DNA of 64,000 nt, taken from NCBI GenBank assembly GCA_039028795.1, contig JBCCHJ010000002.1:124001-188000 (forward strand), given 5' to 3'. Source of the stretch: Thermohalobaculum sp039028795 (GTDB lineage Bacteria > Pseudomonadota > Alphaproteobacteria > Rhodobacterales > Rhodobacteraceae). Under the pieces are notes generated by a model, which ran no database searches, was not told where the DNA came from, and worked only from the letters and a program-made list of their open reading frames with translations. This document shows positions 36,016-46,300 of the stretch, one piece after another (the first letter of the stretch is position 1; every line of letters begins with the position of its first letter). A program made the translations under genes and the position numbers.

Positions 36016-36282
36016 CTACCCCCCTGAAATCAATGGAATGAGACGGCCCTGGAACAGGTGCACCAGACCTTGCGTCATGAAGGACATACTGACCCAGAAA
36101 ACCGCGGCGATCGCCAGCAGCTTAGGCACAAAGGTCAGCGTCAGTTCCTGGATCGATGTCAGAGCCTGCAACAGCCCGATGACCAAGCCAACGACCAGGG
36201 CAACCGCAAGAATGGGCGTGGAAATCAGGACTGCTGTCCAAACTGCCTCGCGCATCAGCGTGATCATCTGCAACTCATCCAC
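36016..36282 (-). CDS. fliQ: Flagellar biosynthetic protein FliQ
   Basis: 88-residue export-gate protein with two membrane helices: VWTAVLISTPILAVALVVGLVIG and LTFVPKLLAIAAVFWVS, with ALTSIQELTLTFVPK, the conserved inter-helix motif (sequences here overlap). Length is normal. fliP, which usually accompanies it, is not in this window. It lies 75 bp after fliE, with a hairpin in the gap. Confidence 0.94.
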   Translation of the reverse strand: MDELQMITLMREAVWTAVLISTPILAVALVVGLVIGLLQALTSIQELTLTFVPKLLAIAAVFWVSMSFMTQGLVHLFQGRLIPLISGG

Positions 36283-36318
36283 GGTCCGAACCCATTACGT
36301 AAAACACACACTGTTGAG

Positions 36319-36339
36319 TCCGGGCAGCAAATGCCCGGA
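36319..36339 (-). terminator. Hairpin between fliE and fliQ
   Basis: TCCGGGCA (36319-36326) pairs perfectly with TGCCCGGA (36332-36339) around a 5-base loop, an 8-bp GC-rich stem within the 75-bp gap. Reading on the minus strand a T-run (GTGTTTTA) begins about 15 bases later. It may attenuate transcription or protect an mRNA end inside the operon. Confidence 0.45.
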
Positions 36340-36357
36340 GCATTAAATTCAACGGGA

Positions 36358-36651
36358 TCAGACCGGCATACGCAGGATCTCCTGATAGGCCTCGACCACC
36401 CGGTCGCGCACGACCACCGCAGTCTCTAAAGCCATTTCAGTTGCGGTCAGCGCCTCGACCACAGACTGGACGTCGCCCCGCCCCGCCATGGCGTCAGCGG
36501 CGGCTTGCTCTCCACGTTGCAGGGTCGTCTGCATATCGGTTAGCGCTGCTTCCAAGGCATCGGCAAAGCCGGGCTCATCCGGCTGCGAGGCCTGGGTCAC
36601 TTTCTGGGCAGCGCCATAGAGTTCCTGGGCGAAGACTGGTTCAACTTTCAT
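36358..36651 (-). CDS. fliE: Flagellar hook-basal body protein FliE
   Basis: 97-residue rod-MS-ring adaptor. The C-terminal half carries the family pattern AVVEALTATEMALETAVVVRDRVVEAYQEILRMPV in pieces: SVVEALTATEMALE and VRDRVVEAYQEILRMPV. It follows flgC by 38 bp. Length is normal. Confidence 0.93.
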   Translation of the reverse strand: MKVEPVFAQELYGAAQKVTQASQPDEPGFADALEAALTDMQTTLQRGEQAAADAMAGRGDVQSVVEALTATEMALETAVVVRDRVVEAYQEILRMPV

Positions 36652-36689
36652 CGGGTTTCTCCCTGATGGTCACGCAATAAGTGCCGATT

Positions 36690-37082
36690 TCACCGGCGGA
36701 GCAGATCCAGCGTCCCGGCATGCATGCGCCGGGCCTGATCAAAGATCGACAGGTTCGCCTGATAAGATCGCTGAGCTTCCCGCGCATCGGCTAGTTCAAT
36801 CAGCGGGTTCACATTTGAATAAGTCACCAAACCGCGTTCATTCGCCATGGGGTGACCAGGATCATAGCTTTCACGGGGATCGCTTTGGTCCAGCGTCACT
36901 TGATCCGGCCGGACCTGTGAGGCGCCCGTCAAGCGGTTTATCTCATTCACGAACGAGACGGTTTTACGCTGAAACCCAGGCGTATCGGCATTCGCGAGGT
37001 TTTCCCCGAGAATGCGCAATCGAAAGCTCTGCGCATCCATACCAGAGGCAGCGGCCTTCATGGCCTTTTTCAAATCGAACAT
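36690..37082 (-). CDS. flgC: Flagellar basal-body rod protein FlgC
   Basis: 130-residue proximal rod protein. N-terminal rod motif: SGMDAQSFRLRILGENLANADTPG in overlapping parts (GENLANADTPGFQRK); C-terminal SNVNPLIELADAREAQRSYQANL. These are the standard FlgC signatures. It follows flgB by 4 bp. Confidence 0.95.
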   Translation of the reverse strand: MFDLKKAMKAAASGMDAQSFRLRILGENLANADTPGFQRKTVSFVNEINRLTGASQVRPDQVTLDQSDPRESYDPGHPMANERGLVTYSNVNPLIELADAREAQRSYQANLSIFDQARRMHAGTLDLLRR

Positions 37083-37086
37083 CAGC

Positions 37087-37476
37087 CTATCCTCCGCGTC
37101 CCAAGCCCATGCGCATCAAGTCGTGCACTTTGCGATAGATCGTCGTGGCCAGGGCGTGCTGGCCCTGCGCCTCGACCGATTTCAGCATCTCGGACTCCAA
37201 GGACACGGCATTGCCGTTTCCAGATGCCTGGCTCATCGGGTCAAAGATCTTTTCCACATTCAGACCACCGCCCTGCGCCCCGAAAGCCATATGTCCTGGG
37301 CGGGTCGCCTGCGGTGTGAACGGTTCATTAACGTATTCGGAAAACGCTTTGACATCGCGGGCGCGATAGCCGGGCGTGTCCGCATTCGCGACGTTCTCGG
37401 CAATAACACTATGCCGCGCGGTGGCATGTCGGGCCATCGCAGACGCCATACGGACGAGCGAGAGTTCTTCAAACAT
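37087..37476 (-). CDS. flgB: Flagellar basal-body rod protein FlgB
   Basis: 129-residue proximal rod protein with the N-terminal motif RHSVIAENVANADTPGYRARD and the C-terminal rod helix (SLESEMLKSVEAQGQHALAT). It is the first gene of the minus-strand flgB-flgC-fliE-fliQ-sltF-like-flhA-fliR-flhB series and is divergent from fliI with 69 bp between starts, so both promoters must lie there; I see no clear sigma-54 or sigma-28 consensus by eye. Confidence 0.95.
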   Translation of the reverse strand: MFEELSLVRMASAMARHATARHSVIAENVANADTPGYRARDVKAFSEYVNEPFTPQATRPGHMAFGAQGGGLNVEKIFDPMSQASGNGNAVSLESEMLKSVEAQGQHALATTIYRKVHDLMRMGLGRGG

Positions 37477-37545
37477 GGGCGATGATTCTCATCTGCAGTT
37501 CCAGACCCGATCTAGCCAGAAATCCATTAAAGGAACCTTTGCGAG

Positions 37546-38856
37546 ATGAACGGACTTTCGCGTATTCCTAAATCCACCCGAATCTGGGGCACAGTTTCAG
37601 GCACAGACGGCGCCTCGGTTCGTTTGGCCGGGTTGGCGCGGCTTGCCCGACTGGGCGACCGTATCGAAATAGAGACCGGCGACGGCCGCTTGCCCGGTGA
37701 AATCGTCGCGATCGATGGCGCGGATATGACTGCGCTGTTGATGTCTCCGCCCCGGGGTCTCTCTGCGGGACAGAAGGCCTGGCTGGTACCGGATGACGCC
37801 CTAACGCCCTCTGAAGTGTGGTTGGGGCAGGTTTTGGACGCGTTCGGCTGCACAGCCACCGGCCAGCCGATCGGAGGAAGGTCGCCTGCCAACGACACCC
37901 CATCCCCGCCAATCCGATCAGAAATGCGCCGCCCGCTGGGACCACGGCTCACCACCGGATTGGCCGCTTTAGACACGTTTCTGCCGCTCTGCCGTGGACA
38001 GCGCCTGGGTGTGTTCGCAGGCTCGGGCGTTGGCAAATCGCGACTGATGTCGGATCTGGCCTTAGGTGTCTCAGCCGATGTCGTGGTCGTCGGCCTGATT
38101 GGCGAACGCAGCCGCGAAGTCGGCGATTTCGTGCGCCTCTTGGCCGAGGCGGGCGGCATGCACCGTACCGTGGTGATCGCGGCGACATCCGAACAACCTG
38201 CATTGTTCAAGCGCCGCGCCGCGGCCCTGACCCTGCGCACGGCAGAGCACTTCCGTGACAGGGGTCAGCATGTGTTGTGCTTGCTTGATTCGCTGACGCG
38301 TTTCGCTGAAGCACATCGCGAAATCGCCTTGGCCGCCGGAGAGCCGCCAGCGCTGCGGGCCTTTCCGCCATCCACCACGCCGGTCATCGCAGAACTTTGC
38401 GAACGCGCCGGACCCGGTCAAGACGGCGACAAGGGCGGGGACATCACGGCTGTATTCACCGTCTTGGTCGCTGGGTCTGACATGGAAGAGCCCGTGGCCG
38501 ATATGGTGCGCGGCGTCTTGGACGGCCATATCGTGCTGGATCGGGCCATTGCCGAACGTGGCCGATTCCCAGCAATCGACCTTCGCCGGTCCGTGTCCCG
38601 GTCGGCGCCGATGGCTTGGAATGAAGACGAGGAGATGCTGGTTTCCCGTGCGAGACGCTTGATCGCGGCACGTGAAGAAGCAGCGCCGATGATCCAAGCC
38701 GGACTTTACGCGTCAGGCGCCGATCCCTTGTTGGACGAAGCTGTTTTGCTTTGGAATGACCTGGATGGTTTCATCGGGTCGGTAACGCGCGGCCAAACAG
38801 ATTTGGACAACTTTGACCGTCTACGAGAGGTATTAGGGGCATCGTCGCCGGAATGA
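37546..38856 (+). CDS. fliI: Flagellum-specific ATPase FliI
   Basis: 436-residue F1-type ATPase that energises flagellar export. Walker A GVFAGSGVGKSRLM (residues ~161-174), GLIGERSREVGDF, Walker B region VLCLLDSLTRFAEAHRE, and C-terminal DPLLDEAV. Divergent from flgB. Its stop is only 6 bp from the stop of the convergent small secreted gene. Confidence 0.95.
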   Translation: MNGLSRIPKSTRIWGTVSGTDGASVRLAGLARLARLGDRIEIETGDGRLPGEIVAIDGADMTALLMSPPRGLSAGQKAWLVPDDALTPSEVWLGQVLDAFGCTATGQPIGGRSPANDTPSPPIRSEMRRPLGPRLTTGLAALDTFLPLCRGQRLGVFAGSGVGKSRLMSDLALGVSADVVVVGLIGERSREVGDFVRLLAEAGGMHRTVVIAATSEQPALFKRRAAALTLRTAEHFRDRGQHVLCLLDSLTRFAEAHREIALAAGEPPALRAFPPSTTPVIAELCERAGPGQDGDKGGDITAVFTVLVAGSDMEEPVADMVRGVLDGHIVLDRAIAERGRFPAIDLRRSVSRSAPMAWNEDEEMLVSRARRLIAAREEAAPMIQAGLYASGADPLLDEAVLLWNDLDGFIGSVTRGQTDLDNFDRLREVLGASSPE

Positions 38857-38862
38857 TTTAGC

Positions 38863-39141
38863 TCAATAATCCTTGCAGAAGATCCGCCGATCATCGCTGC
38901 GTTCTTTCGAGCTTTCCCAAAACTGATCCAGAAGCGCATGGACCCTGTCGAAGGGTGTGCCGCCAGTGCAGTAGACCTGCGCGGCGTCGATGATCTTCTG
39001 ACGCGAAGTGCGTTCTTCCGGCTGCTGATTCTCTTGCAGGGCTGTATCTTTAGGTTCCGTCACGTGTCGCTCTGATGCTGAGGCCAGGCCGGTCGCCTGG
39101 ACAAACCACACCGCAACAATCGCAAATCTGATCCAAGACAT
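38863..39141 (-). CDS. Small secreted hypothetical protein
   Basis: 92-residue protein with a signal peptide (WIRFAIVAVWFVQATGLASA) and a mature part of about 70 residues with two cysteines (VYCTGG and a C-terminal FCKDY) likely forming a disulfide. I do not recognise the family. It is convergent with fliI and may have no flagellar role. The 116 bp between it and parC contain no gene. Confidence 0.6.
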   Translation of the reverse strand: MSWIRFAIVAVWFVQATGLASASERHVTEPKDTALQENQQPEERTSRQKIIDAAQVYCTGGTPFDRVHALLDQFWESSKERSDDRRIFCKDY

Positions 39142-39257
39142 GGGTCAACCTTCCAAGTTGCTCAACATCGAGCATGTGGAAGACTTTAACAAAACCTTAG
39201 AAGTACCGGCGTCCCGATACGGGAGAACCTGCCTCAAACCAGGACAAAGATGACGGA

Positions 39258-41591
39258 TCAGTTAAACCTGTTGTCCCTTGGGAAGCCCCTCGGCGCCATC
39301 CGGCCCGCGCCTGCGCGTTTATGAATATATCCGCCTTCGGTCAGGCTTTCCTTGGTCTCGGTCCTGGTACGACCACCGCTTTCCTTCCAACTGAGCCCGT
39401 GCTCCATCGAAATGCACTTGATGTCAGATAGAACATGGCCCTTGTCGCGATAGGCCTGAAGCCGCACGCCCTTGCCGCGGGTCATTTCCGGCAATTCCAT
39501 CAGCGGGAACAAAAGCAGTTTCCGATTCTTGCCCACCACGGCCACAAAATCACCCGTCACGGTCACGCAAGCCACCGCGCGCACATCGCCTTTGACGTTC
39601 AACACCTGCTTTCCGGTACGAGTTTGGGCAATCACATCACTTTCAGGGACGATGAAGCCGTCACCGGCAGACGACGCCACCAATAGCCGCTCACCAGGGC
39701 GATGGATGAATAAGGCAACCAGTTCCGCTTCGTTGGGCATATCGACCATAAGCCGCACGGGTTCTCCCATACCACGCCCACCCGGCAGTTTGTCAGCGCC
39801 CAGCGTGTAGAACCGGCCATTCGAGGCAAAGGCCAGCAGCTTGTCCGTCGTTTCCGCATGGAAGACAAATCGGCCAGTGTCGCCATCCTTATACTTCAGC
39901 TCTTGATCCAGCGCGTTATGACCCTTCATGGCGCGGATCCAACCCTGGGCCGAGCAAACGACAGTGATCGGTTCCTTCTCGATCATCGCCTCCAGTGGGA
40001 CCTCTTCAATCTCGGGCGCATCGGCCATACCGGTGCGGCGGGCGCCCAAGGGATAGGCCTCACCTTCCGCTTTCTTGGCTGCGTCCAGGTCATCGACCAG
40101 GGTTAGCCCTCGCAGCGCTCTCGGTGGGCCGAACTTGTCCGCGATCTCCTTGATCTGATCAGAAACCTTGTCCCACTGGAGATCTTCGCTGCCAACCAAT
40201 TCGAACAGGTCTGCTTGTTCGGCCAACAGGTTCTCGCGTTCCTGGCGCAGTTCCATCTCTTCCAGCTTGCGCAAAGACCTGAGGCGCATGTTTAAGATCG
40301 CCTCAGCCTGCACATCGTTGAGATAGACACCGCCGCCCCAGTCTTCTGCGATCAGGGCTTGCTTTGGCTCGTCCTCGGTTCGGATAATCTCGATCACGCG
40401 GTCCAGGTTCAGGAAGGCGATAATATAGCCCTCCAAAACCTCCAATCTGTGGGCGATCTTATCCAACCGGTGCCCTGCCCGGCGCAGCAACACCGCACGG
40501 CGGTGGTTTAGAAAGGCTTGCAACACCTCACGTAGCCCGCAGACTTTCGGCGTCCGTCCGTCGATCAGGACGTTCATGTTCAGCGGGATGCGGACCTCCA
40601 GATCCGAATGCTTGAACATGGTCTCCATCAACAGGGCCGGATCCACCGTGCGGGATTTGGGTTCCAGGATCAGGCGGATATCCTCGGCGCTTTCATCACG
40701 CACATCCGCTAGGATCGGGATCTTCTTGGCGTTGATCAGATCGGCAATTCGCTCGACCAGTTTCGATTTCTGGACTTGATACGGGATCTCGGTGACCACG
40801 ATCTGGTACTGACCGCGGCCCTGATCCTCGACCATCCAATTCGCCCGCAAGCGGAAGCCACCCTTCCCGGTCGTGTAGGCTTCCAGGATGTTTTCGCGTG
40901 GCTCGACCAGAACGCCACCCGTTGGAAAGTCGGGGCCCGGGATCATCTGCATCAACGTATCGGGCCGAGCATTCGGATGGCGGATCAGATGCTGCAGGGC
41001 CTCGCAGATTTCCCCAACATTGTGGGGCGGGATTGAGGTCGCCATCCCTACCGCAATACCCGACGCTCCATTCGCCAGCAGGTTCGGAAACGCCGCCGGT
41101 AAAACTTCGGGTTCTTCATCCTCGTTGGAAAATGTCAGGCGCAGATCCACTGCGTCCTCGTCCAGACCTTCCAACAAGGCCTGGGCCACGGCGGTCATCT
41201 TCGCTTCGGTATAACGATAGGCCGCCGCACCATCGCCATCGATATTCCCGAAGTTGCCCTGCCCATCCACCAGTGGATAGCGTAGGCTGTAATCCTGCGC
41301 GGCCCGCACCAGCGCATCGTAGACGGACTGGTCGCCATGCGGGTGGTACTTGCCGATCACATCGCCAACAATCCGTGCCGATTTCTTGTATCCCTGGTCC
41401 GGATTCAGGCGCAGTTGACGCATGGCCCAAAGAATTCGCCGATGCACCGGTTTCAAACCGTCCCGCGCGTCTGGCAGTGCCCGGTGCATGATCGTCGAGA
41501 GCGCATATGTGAGGTAGCGATCGCCAAGGGCCCGGGCCAATGGTTCGGCCACCACACCCTTCATATCGTCGTCATCAAGGATATCTGTCAT
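39258..41591 (-). CDS. parC: DNA topoisomerase IV subunit A ParC
   Basis: 777-residue type IIA topoisomerase subunit that decatenates chromosomes with ParE. The breakage-reunion domain shows YLTYALSTIMHRALPDARDG, KSARIVGDVIGKYHPHGDQS, VDGQGNFGNIDGDGAAAYRY (catalytic Tyr in AAYRYTEAKM). A C-terminal beta-pinwheel follows. The length and the weak GyrA-box fit ParC rather than GyrA. I start at MTDILDDDD (41591); an extra ten residues are possible. Confidence 0.92.
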   Translation of the reverse strand: MTDILDDDDMKGVVAEPLARALGDRYLTYALSTIMHRALPDARDGLKPVHRRILWAMRQLRLNPDQGYKKSARIVGDVIGKYHPHGDQSVYDALVRAAQDYSLRYPLVDGQGNFGNIDGDGAAAYRYTEAKMTAVAQALLEGLDEDAVDLRLTFSNEDEEPEVLPAAFPNLLANGASGIAVGMATSIPPHNVGEICEALQHLIRHPNARPDTLMQMIPGPDFPTGGVLVEPRENILEAYTTGKGGFRLRANWMVEDQGRGQYQIVVTEIPYQVQKSKLVERIADLINAKKIPILADVRDESAEDIRLILEPKSRTVDPALLMETMFKHSDLEVRIPLNMNVLIDGRTPKVCGLREVLQAFLNHRRAVLLRRAGHRLDKIAHRLEVLEGYIIAFLNLDRVIEIIRTEDEPKQALIAEDWGGGVYLNDVQAEAILNMRLRSLRKLEEMELRQERENLLAEQADLFELVGSEDLQWDKVSDQIKEIADKFGPPRALRGLTLVDDLDAAKKAEGEAYPLGARRTGMADAPEIEEVPLEAMIEKEPITVVCSAQGWIRAMKGHNALDQELKYKDGDTGRFVFHAETTDKLLAFASNGRFYTLGADKLPGGRGMGEPVRLMVDMPNEAELVALFIHRPGERLLVASSAGDGFIVPESDVIAQTRTGKQVLNVKGDVRAVACVTVTGDFVAVVGKNRKLLLFPLMELPEMTRGKGVRLQAYRDKGHVLSDIKCISMEHGLSWKESGGRTRTETKESLTEGGYIHKRAGAGRMAPRGFPRDNRFN

Positions 41592-41645
41592 ATATGTTGT
41601 GTACCCAAGCCAGCTTTGCACCGCAACACAGCTGCGGCGATATCT

Positions 41646-42122
41646 TTACGAATCGTCATCAGGTTTGCAGTGAGAAATGGCAACCTGAGCAACCTTCGAT
41701 AGTGGCAGCGCCTGCGCTTCTTCCCACGAAACCCAACGTTGCTCCTCAATCTCGGCTGATTGAATTGGCGTCTGCGAAACCAGTTTTGCGACATAAACAT
41801 GTCGAGTATCCCGCTTGCTGACAGTGTTGCCGTAGAGCCGATCCAGGTGCTTGATGTCGGTGACCTTTACACCCGCTTCTTCCCAGGCCTCCCGGACCGC
41901 AGCTGATTCCGGATCTTCACGCGACGACCAGTATCCGCCTCCGGGAATTGTCCAGATGTGCCGCTTTCCATACGCGTGGCGTAACAACAAAACCTTGTTC
42001 GCCTGGACGTCAATCACCAGCATCATCGCGCCATAAGTGACAGGATGAAAGATGATCCAATACATCCAGCGCGCCGGGGCCAGAATGAAACGATAGAGCG
42101 CCCGTTTTAACGCAAAGATCAC
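41646..42122 (-). CDS. Nudix hydrolase
   Basis: 158-residue Nudix protein. The full Nudix box is present: GGGYWSSREDPESAAVREAW followed by EEAGV (G-x5-E-x7-R-E-x2-E-E-x-G). The N-terminus is basic and amphipathic. Substrate, an NDP-X compound, is not predictable. Start is GTG at 42122. It lies 15 bp downstream of the thioesterase gene stop, suggesting co-transcription. Confidence 0.88.
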   Translation of the reverse strand: MIFALKRALYRFILAPARWMYWIIFHPVTYGAMMLVIDVQANKVLLLRHAYGKRHIWTIPGGGYWSSREDPESAAVREAWEEAGVKVTDIKHLDRLYGNTVSKRDTRHVYVAKLVSQTPIQSAEIEEQRWVSWEEAQALPLSKVAQVAISHCKPDDDS

Positions 42123-42137
42123 ACCGAATGTATCCGA

Positions 42138-42518
42138 TCAGGTTGCGGGAAGTTCCCTGGGCCTGCCATCGGCATCAATGGCGACGAATGTGAAGTCCGC
42201 CTCGGCAACCCGGACATGCGTATTTCCTTCCAACCGCCGGGCCCAGACCTCGACCGAAATCCCCATCGACGTGCGGCCTTCGCGGGCAAGCGTCGAATGA
42301 ATCGACACAAGATCACCGATCTTAACCGGTTTCAGGAACCGCATGGCGTCACATGCAACCGTCGCCGTTCGCCCGGATGCGCGGCGCCGCGCCAACACCG
42401 ACGCGCCCAGATCCATCTGCGCCATTAACCAACCGCCGAAAATATCGCCATTCGCATTGGCATCGGCCGGCATGGCGATGGTTTGCAGGGTGACTTCGCC
42501 TTTGGGAGTTTCCGTCAT
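42138..42518 (-). CDS. Acyl-CoA thioesterase, YciA/BACH hot-dog family
   Basis: 126-residue single hot-dog-fold thioesterase. Family motifs: MPADANANGDIFGGWLMAQMD at the N-terminal helix (with active-site Asp), and LVSIHSTLAREGRTSMGISV. It should hydrolyse short to long acyl-CoAs. Followed by the Nudix gene on the same strand. Confidence 0.9.
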   Translation of the reverse strand: MTETPKGEVTLQTIAMPADANANGDIFGGWLMAQMDLGASVLARRRASGRTATVACDAMRFLKPVKIGDLVSIHSTLAREGRTSMGISVEVWARRLEGNTHVRVAEADFTFVAIDADGRPRELPAT

Positions 42519-42551
42519 TCTGTTTTTGGCGAGCTAAAACCCGCCCCACCC

Positions 42552-42773
42552 TCAATGTCCACCTGCGCCATTGGCCAGAACGAAGCGCTTGTCGCAATAG
42601 GGGCATTCCACCCAACCACCAGGTCCAATCGTCAAGAAAACCCGTGGGTGGCCCAAGGCACCGCCGCCGCCGTCACAGGAAATCCGCATCGTCGTGACCT
42701 CTTCGATTTCTGGCACGTCGGTACCTGCCACAGGCGGCTCCCTCGGGCTGAGTCGTTCGTTTATCATAGCCAT
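42552..42773 (-). CDS. Zinc-finger (CHCC) protein related to NDUFS6 C-terminus
   Basis: 73-residue protein with the pattern ISCDGGGGALGHPRVFLTIG then VECPYCDKRFVL: cysteine, histidine and C-x2-C ligands of the CHCC zinc finger found in the complex I accessory subunit NDUFS6. In Alphaproteobacteria these small proteins are associated with complex I or occur alone. Start is uncertain (ATG at 42773 or 42767). Confidence 0.85.
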   Translation of the reverse strand: MAMINERLSPREPPVAGTDVPEIEEVTTMRISCDGGGGALGHPRVFLTIGPGGWVECPYCDKRFVLANGAGGH

Positions 42774-42800
42774 GCGCAGCACCGTCACAAGCCAACGCTG

Positions 42801-43259
42801 TTATGCTCCGCCCGGTTCCTTCACCGTCTGCATCGACACATACGTCGAGGTTTGCGCCACATGCGGCAGCGCCGAGATCTGCTCGGCCAGAACTTCGCGA
42901 TAATCCGCGATATCCCGTGTGCGGACCTTCAACAGATAATCAAAGCCGCCAGCAATCATATGGCATTGCTCGATCGCGGGCACAGCAAGGGCGGCCTTGT
43001 TAAACGTCTCTAACGCGGCCCCAGTGGTCGAGGTCAGCTTCACCTCGACAAAGGCAACGTGAGCGCGTTCCAACTGATCGTGATTGAGGATCGCCTGATA
43101 GCCGCGGATGTACCCTTCAGACTCGAGCCGCTTGATGCGCATCTGACACGGCGTTTTTGAAAGGCCAACCCGGGTCGCGACCGCTGTTACCGGCGCCCGG
43201 CCGTCCTTAGCCAAAACGTCCAGAATCGCGTGGTCAATCCGGTCGAGTGAATGCCTCAT
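42801..43259 (-). CDS. putR: Lrp/AsnC-family regulator, PutR-type
   Basis: 152-residue feast/famine regulator: N-terminal HTH (RIDHAILDVLAKDGRAPVTA, VATRVGLSKTPCQMRIKRLE) and a C-terminal RAM ligand domain. Being divergent from putA with 133 bp between starts, it is very likely the proline-responsive activator PutR known from Rhodobacter and Agrobacterium. HTH motif is intact. Its own promoter overlaps the shared gap. Confidence 0.85.
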   Translation of the reverse strand: MRHSLDRIDHAILDVLAKDGRAPVTAVATRVGLSKTPCQMRIKRLESEGYIRGYQAILNHDQLERAHVAFVEVKLTSTTGAALETFNKAALAVPAIEQCHMIAGGFDYLLKVRTRDIADYREVLAEQISALPHVAQTSTYVSMQTVKEPGGA

Positions 43260-43294
43260 GTCGATGACATAGCCATTTTAGATCATATAATGCA

Positions 43295-43311
43295 AATACA
43301 ATAGTCGTATT
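43295..43311. promoter_or_regulatory. Candidate PutR/Lrp operator
   Basis: AATAC...GTATT is an inverted repeat (arms 43295-43299 and 43307-43311, 7-base spacer) in the AT-rich 133-bp gap between putR and putA. Lrp-family proteins bind such degenerate AT-rich palindromes. Position close to putR and upstream of putA is suitable for autorepression and putA activation. By eye only. Confidence 0.4.
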
Positions 43312-43392
43312 GACTTCTTAAATAAGTTCTTCAGGAAATTTGCCTGGATCAAATGCTATAGTCCAATCAGGCCATAATACAGGAACCAATCG

Positions 43393-46300
43393 ATGACTGA
43401 CCCCATCCGCCAGCGCATGCGCAATGCCTACCTGCAGGACGAAACCGCAGCTATGGCGCGTTTGATCGAACTGGCGGACCTGGACAAAGTCCAACGCGCC
43501 CGGATCGGCACATGGGCCGTTGACCTGGTCGATGCGGTCAGAGACAGATCTGATCATGGTCTGATGGAAGAATTTCTGGGCGAATACGGTCTTTCGTCTG
43601 ACGAAGGCGTTGCGCTGATGTGCCTCGCCGAAGCGCTCTTACGGGTACCAGACGCGGAGACGATCGACGAGTTGATCCAGGACAAGATTGCGCCTCATGA
43701 CTGGGGTGCGCACCTGGGCAAGGCCTCTTCATCGCTGGTAAATGCCTCGACTTGGGCTCTAATGTTAACCGGCCGCGTCATTGACGACGATCGCGGCGGG
43801 CTGATGGGCACACTGCACGGAATTGTCCGGCGGCTTGGGGAGCCTGTGGTTCGCGTTGCTGTCTCACGAGCGATGCGTGAAATGGGCGCTCAGTTCGTGC
43901 TGGGGCGCGACATTGATGAAGCGGTCGAACGCGGCGCAGACCTGGCCGAAAAGGGCTATACTTATAGCTACGATATGCTGGGGGAGGCCGCAAAAACCGA
44001 CAAGGACGCCCAACGCTACCATGGCGCCTATGCCCATGGGATTGCATCATTGGCCCGCTTGTCAAACCATCATGAGGTCGCCGAAAACCCAGGTATTTCG
44101 GTGAAGTTGTCCGCCCTACACCCGCGCTACGAAGCCCCGCAACGGGACAGGATGCTTCCGGTGATGACGGGGCGCATGCTGGCCTTGGCCCGTGCTGCGC
44201 GGGATGCAGGCATGGGTTTGAACATCGACGCGGAAGAGGCCGATCGTCTGGATCTGTCGCTGGATGTGATCGAAACGGTGCTGTCCGATCCTTCCCTTGC
44301 TGGGTGGGACGGTTTCGGGGTGGTCGTCCAGGCCTATGGTCCAAGGGCGGCCTATGTCATCGACTGGCTGCAAGCCTTGGCCGAACGGCTGAACCGCCGC
44401 ATCATGGTCCGGCTGGTCAAGGGCGCTTACTGGGATACCGAGATCAAGCGGGCGCAGGTTCTGGGCCTGAACGGCTTTCCGGTCTTTACCCGCAAAGCCC
44501 ACACGGATGTCAGTTATATTGCCTGTGCGCGCAAACTGCTCGAGGCAGACCGGATCTATCCTCAGTTCGCGACGCACAATGCCCATACCGTTGCGGCGGT
44601 TTTGGCCATGGCCGGGAAGCGCCGGGATTTCGAATTCCAGCGGTTGCATGGCATGGGCGAAGTGCTGCACGAGGTCGTGCGCACCAAATACGATACGCGG
44701 TGTAGAATCTATGCGCCGGTCGGCGCACATCGGGACTTGTTGGCCTATCTGGTCCGGCGTCTTTTGGAAAACGGCGCGAACTCTAGCTTCGTCAATCAAA
44801 TCGTTGATGAAGATATTCCGGCGGAAGCGATTGCGGCTGATCCATTTCTGAACGTGGAAGAGACCGGCGGCGAACCCGCGCCAGAAATTGCACCGGGTCC
44901 GCAACTCTATGGCAAAAGTAGAAAAAATTCCCGCGGCTGGGATATTACTGACCCGATCTTGGTCGACGAGCTAGCCGAGGCCCGGGACGTATACGCAGCC
45001 GCATCCTGGTCCGCCGGAAATCCGGGTCGGATGGGTTCAGACATGCGCAACCCGGCCCGGCCCGGGGAAATTGTTGGGACAGCGCATTGGACCGCGCCCG
45101 AAGATGTGCCCGAGGCAATCGGAATAGCAGAAGCCGCCCAACCGGCCTGGGCGAAACTCGGCGCGCAGGAACGCGCGAAAATCTTGCGTAAAGTCGCGAC
45201 GCTTTACGAACGTCACGCAGGTGAGTTGACCGCGCTTATGTCCCGGGAGGCTGGAAAAACCTGGCAAGATGGCGTTGACGAAATTCGCGAAGCGGTCGAT
45301 TTCCTGCGGTACTATGCGGGCGAGGCGCGAAGGATCGGCGCACCGCCGCGTGGGGTATTTGCATGCATCAGCCCATGGAATTTCCCGCTCGCGATATTCA
45401 CGGGCCAGATCGCTGCCGCCCTGGCGGTGGGCAACGCTGTGGTGGCGAAACCAGCGGAACAAACTCCGCTCATAGCCGCCCGTGCCATCGGATTGATGCA
45501 CCAGGCAGGCGTTCCCAAAGATGTGCTGCTTTGCCTGCCTGGCGACGGTGCGATCGGGGCCGAGATCACATCTGATCCCCGACTGGGCGGCGTAGCTTTC
45601 ACAGGCTCGACCGCGGTCGCACAGATTATCAACCGCCAATTGGCAAAGAGTGCACCTACTGCCGCTTTGATCGCGGAAACAGGCGGCTTGAACGCGATGA
45701 TCGTGGATTCTACGGCGCTGCCGGAACAGGCCATTCGGGATATCGTCGCGTCCGCATTCCAGTCCGCGGGCCAACGGTGCTCTGCGCTACGCATGCTTTA
45801 CATTCAGCGTGATGTCGAAGAACGCTTTTTGGAAATGCTCTACGGGACCATGGATGCTTTGAAGTTAGAGGATCCATGGGCGCTGTCATCCGACATGGGA
45901 CCTCTGATTGATGAAGAGGCACATTCATCAATTCGCGCATATTGCGATCGAATGGAAGCCGAAGGACGTCTGCTGCACAAGGTCGATGCCCCGCCTCAAG
46001 GATGGTTCCTTGGGCCGCACGTGTTTCGAGTTCGCGGGATTGAACGGCTCGAGCAGGAGGTCTTTGGGCCAATCTTGCATGTGGCACGGTTCGATGCCTG
46101 GGAAATCGATGATGTGATCGAGGCGGTAAACGCATCAGGTTATGCGTTGACCTTTGGGCTACACACGAGGGTCGATGCCAGGGTTCAGCACATCGTAGAT
46201 CATGTCGAGGCCGGAAACGTCTATGTGAACCGCAATCAAATCGGTGCCATCGTTGGCGCGCAACCGTTCGGCGGACACGGGCTTTCGGGAACCGGACCAA

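Noticed and set aside
37527..38240. 237-codon minus-strand frame inside fliI
   Set aside because: Arg/Ser/Pro-rich shadow of fliI. The fliI frame carries intact ATPase motifs.
44116..44904. 262-codon minus-strand frame inside putA
   Set aside because: No recognisable domain; the overlap with a clearly functional PutA makes it a shadow.
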